NCBI GenBank assembly: GCA_035308145.1
Contig: DATGHD010000369.1
Span: forward strand, 1-5,561
DNA: 5,561 nucleotides
Reading direction: 5' to 3'
Source: Roseiarcus sp035308145
Lineage (GTDB): Bacteria; Pseudomonadota; Alphaproteobacteria; Rhizobiales; Beijerinckiaceae
In this document: piece by piece, positions 1 to 4,718 of the stretch
Layout: every line of letters begins with the position of its first letter
Numbering within the stretch: position 1 is the stretch's first letter
Made by a program: the position numbers and the translations under genes
The notes under the pieces: generated by a model
What the model was told of the DNA's origin: nothing
Seen by the model: only the letters and a program-made list of their open reading frames with translations
Database searches by the model: none

Positions 1-1
1 C

Positions 2-457
2 GACGGCAAGCGCCACGCGGACACGACGCTCACCGTCAATCACGCCGCGCCGCGTGGCGAGAGCCGCGAGTTTTATAAGCATATCGTCGCGGATGAGGCG
101 ACGGGCGTGTACCAGGGCAAGGTCATCGTCGAGCCTGGCGCGCAGAAGACCGACGGCGGCATGAAGAGCCAGGCGATCCTGCTTTCGCCCGCCGCCATCA
201 TGAACAACAAGCCGGAGCTGGAGATTTTCGCCGACGACGTGATCTGCGGCCACGGCGCCACGGTCGGCGCGCTGGATCCTGATCAATTGTTCTATTTGCG
301 CGCGCGCGGCATTCCCGAAAAGGAGGCCGAGGCGATGTTGCTCGAAGCATTCGGCTTCGAGGCGATCGAGCGGGTCGGCGACGAGCATTTGCGCGAGGCG
401 TTGCGCGACAAGGCGCGCGGCTGGCTCGCGGCGCGCTCCGAGGGCGTGAAGCTATGA
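2..457 (+). CDS. sufD: Fe-S cluster assembly protein SufD, C-terminal part (5' end outside window)
   Basis: This is the last 151 residues of SufD, a subunit of the cytosolic SufBCD scaffold on which Fe-S clusters are built. The frame is open from base 2 with no start needed, so the gene begins upstream of the window; a GTG at 107 lies inside the conserved core and is not the start. Visible family motifs are NHAAPRGESREFYK, YQGKVIVEPGAQKTDGG, KPELEIFADDV and CGHGATVGALDPDQLFYLRARGI, which form the end of the SufB/SufD beta-helix core and the start of the C-terminal helical domain. The His in CGHGAT lies about 67 residues from the C-terminus. By motif and distance it should match E. coli SufD His360, implicated in cluster assembly at the SufB-SufD interface. 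SufB would carry Cys-containing motifs at this place, and the CGHGATVG form favours SufD. The stop codon overlaps the sufS start (ATGA), indicating one transcript and translational coupling. Confidence 0.95.
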   Translation, partial: DGKRHADTTLTVNHAAPRGESREFYKHIVADEATGVYQGKVIVEPGAQKTDGGMKSQAILLSPAAIMNNKPELEIFADDVICGHGATVGALDPDQLFYLRARGIPEKEAEAMLLEAFGFEAIERVGDEHLREALRDKARGWLAARSEGVKL

Positions 458-1698
458 CGGTAGTCTCGAAGATCATCGCCCCTTACGACGTCGCGGCGTT
501 GCGCGCCGATTTTCCGATTCTCGCCGAGCGGCCGTACGGCAAGCCGCTCGTCTATCTCGACAACGCCGCCTCGGCGCAAAAGCCGCGGGCTGTGCTCGAC
601 CGGTTGCAACAAGCCTATGAGCATGAATATTCCAATGTGCATCGCGGCTTGCACTATCTCGCCAACGCTGCGACGGAAGGATACGAAGCGGCGCGCGAGA
701 GCGTGCGCCGGTTCTTAAACGCGTCTTCGCACGAGGAGATCGTCTTCACGCGCAACGCGACCGAGGCGATCAATCTTGTCGCCGCCAGCTTCGGCCTTGC
801 CCATATCGGCGAGGGGGACGAAATCGTGCTCTCGGTCATGGAGCACCATTCCAATGTCGTGCCCTGGCATTTCCATCGCGAGCGCAAAGGCGCGGTCTTG
901 AAATGGGTCGACGTCGCCGACGACGGTTCATTCTCGCTTGACGCCTTCGAGCGCGCCCTGACGAAGAGAACCAAGATCGTCGCAATCACCCATATGTCGA
1001 ACGTGCTTGGCACGGTGACGCCGATCAAGGAGATCGCCCGCATCGCGCATGAGCTGGGCGTGCCGGTGCTGGTCGACGGCTCGCAGGGCGCGGTGCATCT
1101 CGACGTCGACGTTCGCGATCTCGGCGTCGACTTCTATGTCTTCACTGGCCACAAAGTTTATGGACCGACCGGTATTGGCGTCCTCTATGGCAAGCGCGAA
1201 TGGCTCGAGAAACTGCCGCCCTTCAATGGCGGCGGCGAGATGATCGAGGTCGTGACGCGCGACGCCGTCACCTATAACGCGCCGCCGCATCGTTTCGAGG
1301 CGGGCACGCCGCCGATCGTCCAGGCGATCGGCCTTGGCGCCGCGCTCGACTATGTCGAGGGGATCGGGCGCGCGCGCATCCGCGCCCATGAGGATGATTT
1401 GCGGGCTTACGCCCACGAGCGGCTCGGCGCCTTGAATTCGTTGAGGCTGATCGGCGAAGCCAAGGGCAAGGGGCCGATCGTCTCCTTCACCATGCATGGC
1501 GCGCACGCCCATGACGTCGCCACCGTCATCGACCGTTTCGGCGTCGCGGTTCGCGCCGGAACGCATTGCGCCATGCCGCTGCTTGCCCGCTTCGGCGAGA
1601 CCTCGACTTGCCGGGCGTCTTTCGGGCTCTACAATACGAGAGCCGAGGTCGACGCTTTGGCGGACGCGCTCGAACACGCGCGGCGACTGTTTGCTTAA
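454..1698 (+). CDS. sufS: SufS-type (class II) cysteine desulfurase
   Basis: A complete 414-residue PLP-dependent enzyme that takes sulfur from L-cysteine, leaving alanine and an enzyme persulfide that feeds SufBCD. Key residues match E. coli SufS with a constant +8 offset. They are His131 in MEHHSNVVPW (PLP stacking/base), Asp208 and Gln211 in VDGSQGAVH (PLP ring contacts), Lys234 in TGHKVYGPTG (Schiff-base lysine), Arg367 and Cys372 in RAGTHCAMPL (substrate carboxylate region and catalytic persulfide cysteine), and Arg387 in TCRASFGLYNT. The short RAGTHCAMPL loop and RASFGLYNT ending mark a group II SufS/CsdA enzyme rather than IscS/NifS. Its place between sufD and sufT makes SufS the better name. 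The start at 454 is supported by the ATGA overlap with sufD and a GAGGG ribosome binding site at 440-444. No SufE or SufU sulfur acceptor is in the window; one is expected elsewhere. The protein appears intact. Confidence 0.96.
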   Translation: MTVVSKIIAPYDVAALRADFPILAERPYGKPLVYLDNAASAQKPRAVLDRLQQAYEHEYSNVHRGLHYLANAATEGYEAARESVRRFLNASSHEEIVFTRNATEAINLVAASFGLAHIGEGDEIVLSVMEHHSNVVPWHFHRERKGAVLKWVDVADDGSFSLDAFERALTKRTKIVAITHMSNVLGTVTPIKEIARIAHELGVPVLVDGSQGAVHLDVDVRDLGVDFYVFTGHKVYGPTGIGVLYGKREWLEKLPPFNGGGEMIEVVTRDAVTYNAPPHRFEAGTPPIVQAIGLGAALDYVEGIGRARIRAHEDDLRAYAHERLGALNSLRLIGEAKGKGPIVSFTMHGAHAHDVATVIDRFGVAVRAGTHCAMPLLARFGETSTCRASFGLYNTRAEVDALADALEHARRLFA

Positions 1699-1703
1699 AG
1701 GAG
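1697..1703 (+). promoter_or_regulatory. Ribosome binding site of sufT
   Basis: AAAGGAG ends nine bases before the ATG at 1713 and overlaps the sufS stop codon. It fixes the sufT start at 1713, although the frame stays open upstream to about 1566 inside sufS. It also shows that sufT can be initiated independently of sufS while remaining on the same transcript. Confidence 0.8.
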
Positions 1704-1712
1704 ATTGGCGCC

Positions 1713-2096
1713 ATGACCGACAGTCCTGCCGCCGAGGTTCAGGGCAACAAGCCGGCGATCGAAACCGCCTCATCGATCGCGCCGGACGAGCTGCAACGCC
1801 TGACCGACGACATCGTCGCCGCGTTGAAGACCGTCTATGACCCGGAAATCCCGGCCGACATCTATGAGCTCGGCCTTATCTATATGATCGACATCGACGA
1901 TTCCCGCTTCGTCACGGTCGACATGACCTTGACGGCGCCGGCCTGTCCGGTCGCCGGCGAAATGCCGGGCTGGGTCGAGAACGCGGTCGGCGCGGTCAAT
2001 GGCGTTTCCGGCGCCAAGGTCAATATGGTCTTCGATCCGCCTTGGGACCAGAGCCGCATGTCGGATGAAGCGCGGGTCGCGCTTGATATGTGGTGA
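1713..2096 (+). CDS. sufT: SufT-like DUF59/MIP18-family Fe-S assembly protein
   Basis: A 127-residue protein of the DUF59 (MIP18) family, in the form that closes suf operons in many Alphaproteobacteria. Residues 1-24 are a variable, probably flexible leader. The single DUF59 domain covers about 25-127, with DPEIPADIYELGLIY at 43-57, TAPACP at 74-79 containing the conserved Cys78, and a DPPWDQSRMSDEAR segment near the C-terminus, all family hallmarks. SufT proteins are known to support Fe-S protein maturation, especially when cluster demand is high; the biochemical step is not settled. There is no ATPase domain, so it is not an ApbC/Mrp fusion. It lies 14 bases after sufS and has a strong ribosome binding site. 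It is the last gene of the operon here: the next gene is on the opposite strand 14 bases away. Confidence 0.93.
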   Translation: MTDSPAAEVQGNKPAIETASSIAPDELQRLTDDIVAALKTVYDPEIPADIYELGLIYMIDIDDSRFVTVDMTLTAPACPVAGEMPGWVENAVGAVNGVSGAKVNMVFDPPWDQSRMSDEARVALDMW

Positions 2097-2104
2097 GCGG
2101 ATCT

Positions 2105-2123
2105 TATGGTCTATAGACGCATA
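2105..2123. terminator. Weak hairpin between convergent sufT and superinfection-immunity gene
   Basis: The gap between the two convergent stop codons is only 14 bases. Arms 2105-2113 and 2114-2123 pair with one bulged base and enclose the perfect 10-bp palindrome GTCTATAGAC (2109-2118), which covers the stop codon of the minus-strand gene. After opening a loop only about six base pairs remain, AT-rich and without a clear T-tract. It is the only hairpin I see here that could separate the two transcripts, and it may be chance. Confidence 0.22.
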
Positions 2124-2467
2124 TCGCCTTGCGACGGGAACGGATGATCGAACGACCGCAAATCGCGGAAATGACGCTCTTTGTCGACGATGGCGATCGC
2201 CACCAGGATCAGGATGAGAATAATCCATAGCCCGCCTGACGGACGTCTCGCAATTGCGCCGCCATCCGGGCCGGTGATCGTCGACTGGCCTCGATAAAAA
2301 TTGGCGGCGGTATTGCCGGTGCAGGACCAGATCAGCGCGACGATCCAGCCGATAAGGGTCCAGCCGAAGAACAGATTGAGAAGAAAAATCGCCAGCGCCG
2401 AAAGATGACCGCGCGCCAGGGCGAGGATGGTGGGCAGGAAATAGATCAGGCAAGCGACGATCAACAC
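2111..2467 (-). CDS. Superinfection-immunity-family small membrane protein
   Basis: A 118-residue inner-membrane protein resembling the superinfection immunity family (Imm_superinfect, named after phage T4 Imm). The signature is the second hydrophobic segment, FLLNLFFGWTLIGWIVALIW at about 28-47, preceded by helix one (2-18, containing the YFLPTILAL motif) and a short RGH loop. A third hydrophobic stretch lies at about 80-94, after a polar linker rich in Gly, Ser and Thr, and the last 24 residues are charged and soluble. I chose the GTG start at 2467 because GGAG at 2477-2480 sits nine bases upstream and the protein then begins at the first helix, as usual in this family. A TTG at 2491 would add eight residues but lacks a good ribosome binding site. 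Chromosomal members are common in proteobacteria and mostly uncharacterised; the name does not prove phage exclusion. No prophage genes are next to it. Confidence 0.8.
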   Translation of the reverse strand: MLIVACLIYFLPTILALARGHLSALAIFLLNLFFGWTLIGWIVALIWSCTGNTAANFYRGQSTITGPDGGAIARRPSGGLWIILILILVAIAIVDKERHFRDLRSFDHPFPSQGDMRL

Positions 2468-2535
2468 CCGCGAATGCTCCGGTCTCGGCAAACGACCCGG
2501 CTATGATGCTGGCGTCGTTCGAGGTTCGAAAACAC

Positions 2536-2564
2536 ATCGAATGTTGGGCGGCGCTCGCCGTCAA
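2536..2564 (-). promoter_or_regulatory. Possible sigma-70-type promoter of the superinfection-immunity gene
   Basis: On the minus strand TTGACG (2564-2559) is followed after 17 bases by TTCGAT (2541-2536). The -35 box is good, the -10 box matches the consensus at only three positions. Transcription from here would leave a leader of roughly 60 bases before the GTG at 2467. This is a visual match only. Confidence 0.3.
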
Positions 2565-2667
2565 GCGGCTTTAGGCCATCCCTGACGACGCCACTCGTCG
2601 AAAGCCGAAGGGCGTCGCCTGGCGATTTTCGCCCCGGCGGTCTTCTCGGATGCAGATCGCCTCGTCT

Positions 2668-2681
2668 TTGAGCTGGATCAA
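2668..2681 (+). promoter_or_regulatory. FNR/FixK-type anaerobox upstream of the four-cysteine protein
   Basis: TTGAGCTGGATCAA matches the FNR consensus TTGAT-N4-ATCAA at nine of ten defined bases and the FixK/FnrL core TTGA-N6-TCAA exactly. Its centre (2674.5) is 58 bases before the ATG at 2733. If it acts as a class II site centred at -41.5, transcription would start at about 2716 and the -10 box would fall on 2704-2709, where CAATAT, an AT-rich patch in GC-rich DNA, is found. Expression of the downstream gene under low oxygen is inferred from this. Confidence 0.65.
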
Positions 2682-2722
2682 AGAGCCTCGTCGTCTCCCA
2701 GGGCAATATTTCTTTGAGAAAC

Positions 2723-2727
2723 GGAGG
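2723..2727 (+). promoter_or_regulatory. Ribosome binding site of the DUF6455-like gene
   Basis: GGAGG lies five bases before the ATG at 2733 and decides that start over the in-frame positions further downstream. Confidence 0.7.
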
Positions 2728-2732
2728 CGGTC

Positions 2733-3146
2733 ATGTCCTATGAACGTCGTTCGAAAGGCCTGTTTCGCCAAGTCGTCGAGTGGTGGCGAAGCGCCGTGCG
2801 CGAGCCCCTCGAATTTGAGTCGCTCGATCCTTCCGAGAGAGAGCATATCGCCAGGGAATTCGGCCTTTCCGGTCGCGATCTCGCCAAAGTGAACCGCGGC
2901 GGCCCGCGTAGCGCTGAACTGCTTCGCGGCATGATGCGCGCCAATGGACTGAGTTTCGCCGAATTGCGCGAGGCTCACCCCGATGTCTTGCCCGATCTCG
3001 AAATCCACTGCTCCCTTTGCCTGGCAAAGGGACGCTGTCTTCGGGAATTAGCTTCTGGCGCCGCGCCCGAGGGCTTTGCGGACTATTGCCCGAATGCGGC
3101 GACTTTCGTCGAGCTGCAAGCCGAGAACTTGCTGCGGCTGAACTAA
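2733..3146 (+). CDS. DUF6455-like small four-cysteine protein
   Basis: A 137-residue soluble protein of unknown function resembling the alphaproteobacterial DUF6455 family. The N-terminal 35 residues are basic and amphipathic, with Trp18 and Trp19, but there is no signal peptide or membrane helix. A helical middle (about 35-82) is followed by the diagnostic C-terminal block. That block has His92, Cys93, Cys96 and Cys102 in HCSLCLAKGRC (spacing C-x2-C-x5-C) and Cys119 in ADYCPNA, closing with a helix to the C-terminus. The four cysteines could bind zinc or an Fe-S cluster or act as a redox switch; no ligand can be read from sequence alone. The gene stands alone on its strand, with its own ribosome binding site and an upstream anaerobox, so a role in low-oxygen or redox physiology is plausible but inferred. 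It is convergent with xth. I am fairly sure of the family resemblance and have no evidence for a biochemical activity. Confidence 0.8.
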   Translation: MSYERRSKGLFRQVVEWWRSAVREPLEFESLDPSEREHIAREFGLSGRDLAKVNRGGPRSAELLRGMMRANGLSFAELREAHPDVLPDLEIHCSLCLAKGRCLRELASGAAPEGFADYCPNAATFVELQAENLLRLN

Positions 3147-3179
3147 CGCCGAGATAGTCGCTACGCGTTGATCTCGGCG
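3147..3179. terminator. Inverted repeat between the DUF6455-like gene and xth, possible bidirectional terminator
   Basis: CGCCGAGAT (3147-3155) and ATCTCGGCG (3171-3179) form a perfect 9-bp stem with a 15-base loop. It begins directly after the stop codon of the plus-strand gene and covers the last codons and stop of xth on the minus strand. On the minus strand it is followed by TTAGTT, a weak T-rich tail; on the plus strand there is no T-tract. Its position between convergent 3' ends suits a terminator for both transcripts, but it is not a textbook one. Confidence 0.45.
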
Positions 3180-3943
3180 CGGATCGGCGTGTGATCGGAC
3201 GCCTTGTCGAGCCCCCGCAGATACTTGTCGATCGCAACGCTCTCGAGAAGATCGACCGCTTGCGGCGACAGCAGCAGATGGTCGATGCGAATGCCGTTGT
3301 TCTTCTGCCAGCCGAAGGTCTTGAAATCCCAGAATGTGTAGAGACCGCCCGCGTCGGTCGTCGCCCGCAAAGCGTCAGTGAAGCCGAGCGCCAAGAGCTC
3401 GCGGAACTTCGCGCGGGTCTCAGGCGCGAACAGAGCGTCGTTGACCCATTGCTCGGGCCGGGCGGCGTCGATCGGCTCCGGAATGACGTTGAAATCGCCG
3501 GCGAGCACGAGAGGCTCCTCGTGCCTCAAGAGCTTCCGCGCATGGGCGATCAGCCGATCCATGAAGGCGAGCTTATAAGGGTATTTCTCGCTATCGACGG
3601 GATTGCCGTTGGGCAGATAGATGCTCGCGAGGCGCAGCGCGCCGCGCTTCGTCGGCAATTCGGCTTCGATGTAACGGGCCTGTTCGTCATTCGGGTCGCC
3701 GGGTAGACCCGGCTTCATTTCGAAGGGGCGCTTGGCCAGGATGGCGACGCCGTTGAAGCCCTTCTGCCCGTGAACCGCGACATTATAGCCAAGCTCTTCG
3801 ATCTCGAGGCGCGGAAACTGCTCGTTCAGGCATTTGATCTCCTGCAGGCAGAGCGCGTCCGGGCTCGTCTCCTTGAGGTACGCCACGAGCTGGCCCAGCC
3901 TTTGGCGGACCGAATTGACGTTCCAAGTCGCAATGCGCAGCAC
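3161..3943 (-). CDS. xth: Exodeoxyribonuclease III (AP endonuclease family 1)
   Basis: A complete 260-residue Mg-dependent enzyme of base excision repair that cuts DNA at abasic sites and degrades double-stranded DNA from 3' ends. It has the EEP (exonuclease-endonuclease-phosphatase) fold over its full length. Catalytic motifs are in the expected order: Asn8 in ATWNVNS, Glu35 in LQEIK (metal), Tyr109 in IYLPNG, Asp150 and Asn152 in AGDFNV, Asp221 in RIDHLL, and Asp250-His251 in ASDHTP. These correspond to Glu34, Tyr109, Asp151, Asn153, Asp229 and His259 of the 268-residue E. coli enzyme. The GTG start at 3943 has a GAGG ribosome binding site nine bases upstream and places the MLRIATWN beginning as usual. 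It lies 69 bases downstream of the lectin-like gene on the same strand, probably with its own promoter. Nothing suggests damage or transfer. Confidence 0.95.
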   Translation of the reverse strand: MLRIATWNVNSVRQRLGQLVAYLKETSPDALCLQEIKCLNEQFPRLEIEELGYNVAVHGQKGFNGVAILAKRPFEMKPGLPGDPNDEQARYIEAELPTKRGALRLASIYLPNGNPVDSEKYPYKLAFMDRLIAHARKLLRHEEPLVLAGDFNVIPEPIDAARPEQWVNDALFAPETRAKFRELLALGFTDALRATTDAGGLYTFWDFKTFGWQKNNGIRIDHLLLSPQAVDLLESVAIDKYLRGLDKASDHTPIRAEINA

Positions 3944-4012
3944 CAGCCGATCCCTCTTATATCCTCGAAGCCGTCGAGCAGCGGCGTTGAACAGATTGGC
4001 GCGTCGGACAAG

Positions 4013-4372
4013 TTAGAACGGCGTCCAATTGCTCCAGGGCGCGCTCGGACCGGGCGACTGCTTCCAACAGTGGGAAACGCCCGACGCGCTTGTGATGAAC
4101 AATTCCAACCGTTTGTCAGGCAGAATTCCGACCGCCACATCGTCGATGTCGCCGCTTGGCGCCGGCGAGAAGGCGCCTAGAGGAGACCAGGGAGAATTCG
4201 GATCAGCTGTCTGTTTCCACGCCGTGAGCAATTTGCCTTTTGACGCGACGAAGAGCTCTAGACGCCCGTCCGGCAAAGGCGCCACGGCCATTCCATCGCT
4301 CAGCGCTAAATTGGCGGGAACTGAAACCCCAAGCGCCGCGAACGCGAGCAGAAGGAAGGCGCGCTTGCGCAT
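4013..4372 (-). CDS. Secreted two-repeat protein resembling PLL-type beta-propeller lectin
   Basis: A 119-residue exported protein of unknown function. Residues 1-23 look like a Sec signal peptide (basic MRKR, hydrophobic LLLAFAALGVSV, likely cut after NLA). The mature part is two tandem repeats with a period of 50 residues. PLPDGRLELFV (33-43) lines up with ILPDKRLELFI (83-93), WKQTADPNSPWS (52-63) with WKQSPGPSAPWS (103-114), and the second ends in NWTPF at the C-terminus. The DGRLELF...WKQ...WS pattern resembles blades of the Photorhabdus PLL/fucose-lectin-like propellers. Those usually have about seven blades, so two blades would need to oligomerise to close a ring. There is one cysteine in the mature part (Cys102). 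I chose ATG 4372 because AAGAGG at 4379-4384 is six bases upstream; the TTG two codons earlier lacks a site. It is divergent from a second secreted protein. Sugar binding is an inference. Confidence 0.75.
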   Translation of the reverse strand: MRKRAFLLLAFAALGVSVPANLALSDGMAVAPLPDGRLELFVASKGKLLTAWKQTADPNSPWSPLGAFSPAPSGDIDDVAVGILPDKRLELFITSASGVSHCWKQSPGPSAPWSNWTPF

Positions 4373-4468
4373 GGTCAACCTCTTGTTAGATTAGGGTGAG
4401 GTCAGAATTCGGCGGGAGGTAGTATCGAAGCCCGCCGAACCGAGCGCAAGCGAATATCGTTGCCGACG
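4373..4468. promoter_or_regulatory. Divergent intergenic region between two secreted-protein genes
   Basis: These 96 bases separate the two small exported-protein genes and must drive at least one of them. On the minus strand TTGCGC (4449-4444) is followed after 17 bases by GATACT (4426-4421), a plausible promoter for the lectin-like gene. On the plus strand TAGTAT (4420-4425) could be a -10 box for the cysteine-rich peptide, but I see no convincing -35 partner. The two -10 candidates overlap, so the promoters might compete if both are real. Confidence 0.3.
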
Positions 4469-4696
4469 ATGCGAACATTCGTTCTATTCGCCGCCGCCCT
4501 GCTTTTTTCGATAGCGGCTGCTTATGGGCAAACCGACGCCCCTCCAAAACCCGGCGTTTCGAGCGGGGCCGAGGATCGCGCCCCCCAACGTCCCGCCAAA
4601 GGTTCGTGCCAGGTCAAAGGCTGCGATCAATCCTGTGCAAACGGCTACTCCTCCGACTCGGGCGCATGTCCAGTCGCCTGCGTGATTTGCAAATAG
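4469..4696 (+). CDS. Secreted cysteine-rich peptide with antistasin-like cysteine spacing
   Basis: A 75-residue precursor of unknown function. Residues 1-20 form a Sec-type signal peptide (MRTF, then a hydrophobic core, ending AAAYG before QTD). A Pro- and Gly-rich linker (21-45) follows, then a compact domain with six cysteines at 47, 52, 56, 67, 71 and 74, enough for three disulfides. The spacing C-x4-C-x3-C-x2-GY-x2-D-x3-C-x3-C-x2-C closely follows the antistasin domain (C-x4-C-x3-C-x2-G-x3-D-x3-C-x2-C-x-C), a protease-inhibitor fold; only the last two gaps are one residue longer. The mature peptide is likely exported to the periplasm or outside. The ATG at 4469 gives the best signal peptide; a TTG at 4460 would add three residues. 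Neither has a clear ribosome binding site; the only strong one (GGAGGT, 4415-4420) is about 48 bases upstream. An inhibitor or toxin-like role is speculation. Confidence 0.7.
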   Translation: MRTFVLFAAALLFSIAAAYGQTDAPPKPGVSSGAEDRAPQRPAKGSCQVKGCDQSCANGYSSDSGACPVACVICK

Positions 4697-4716
4697 CCCT
4701 CCGCGGCCCGAAGGGC
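4696..4716. terminator. Short hairpin between convergent peptide gene and acyltransferase gene
   Basis: GCCC (4706-4709), loop GAA, GGGC (4713-4716) form a compact stem; alternatively GCCCT (4696-4700) pairs with AGGGC (4712-4716). It fills the 22-base gap between two convergent stop codons. The stem is short and there is no T-tract, so this is only a weak terminator candidate. Confidence 0.3.
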
Positions 4717-4718
4717 GA

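Noticed and set aside
928..1773. 281-residue open frame on the minus strand opposite sufS
   Set aside because: It lies antisense to a complete sufS with all catalytic residues, is rich in Arg and Asp, and shows no recognisable domain; it is a high-GC shadow.
2191..2202. Palindrome GGCGATCGCC inside the superinfection-immunity gene
   Set aside because: Common in high-GC coding DNA and single in position; no sign of a repeat family or function.
2489..2491. TTG as start of the superinfection-immunity gene
   Set aside because: No ribosome binding site; the GTG at 2467 has GGAG nine bases upstream and begins at the first helix.
1770..2564. 264-residue open frame on the minus strand across sufT and the superinfection-immunity gene
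   Set aside because: It covers two well-supported genes in another frame, has low-complexity Arg/His-rich composition and no family motif.
2650..2892. 80-residue plus-strand frame overlapping the start of the DUF6455-like gene
   Set aside because: It runs through the anaerobox and the ribosome binding site of the real gene, has no good start signal and no recognisable sequence.
3950..3966. TATAAG-like -10 box upstream of xth on the minus strand
   Set aside because: No acceptable -35 box at 16-18 bases, and it overlaps the xth ribosome binding region, leaving too short a leader.
4376..4378. TTG as start of the lectin-like gene
   Set aside because: The ATG two codons later has a properly spaced AAGAGG, while this TTG would sit almost on top of that site.
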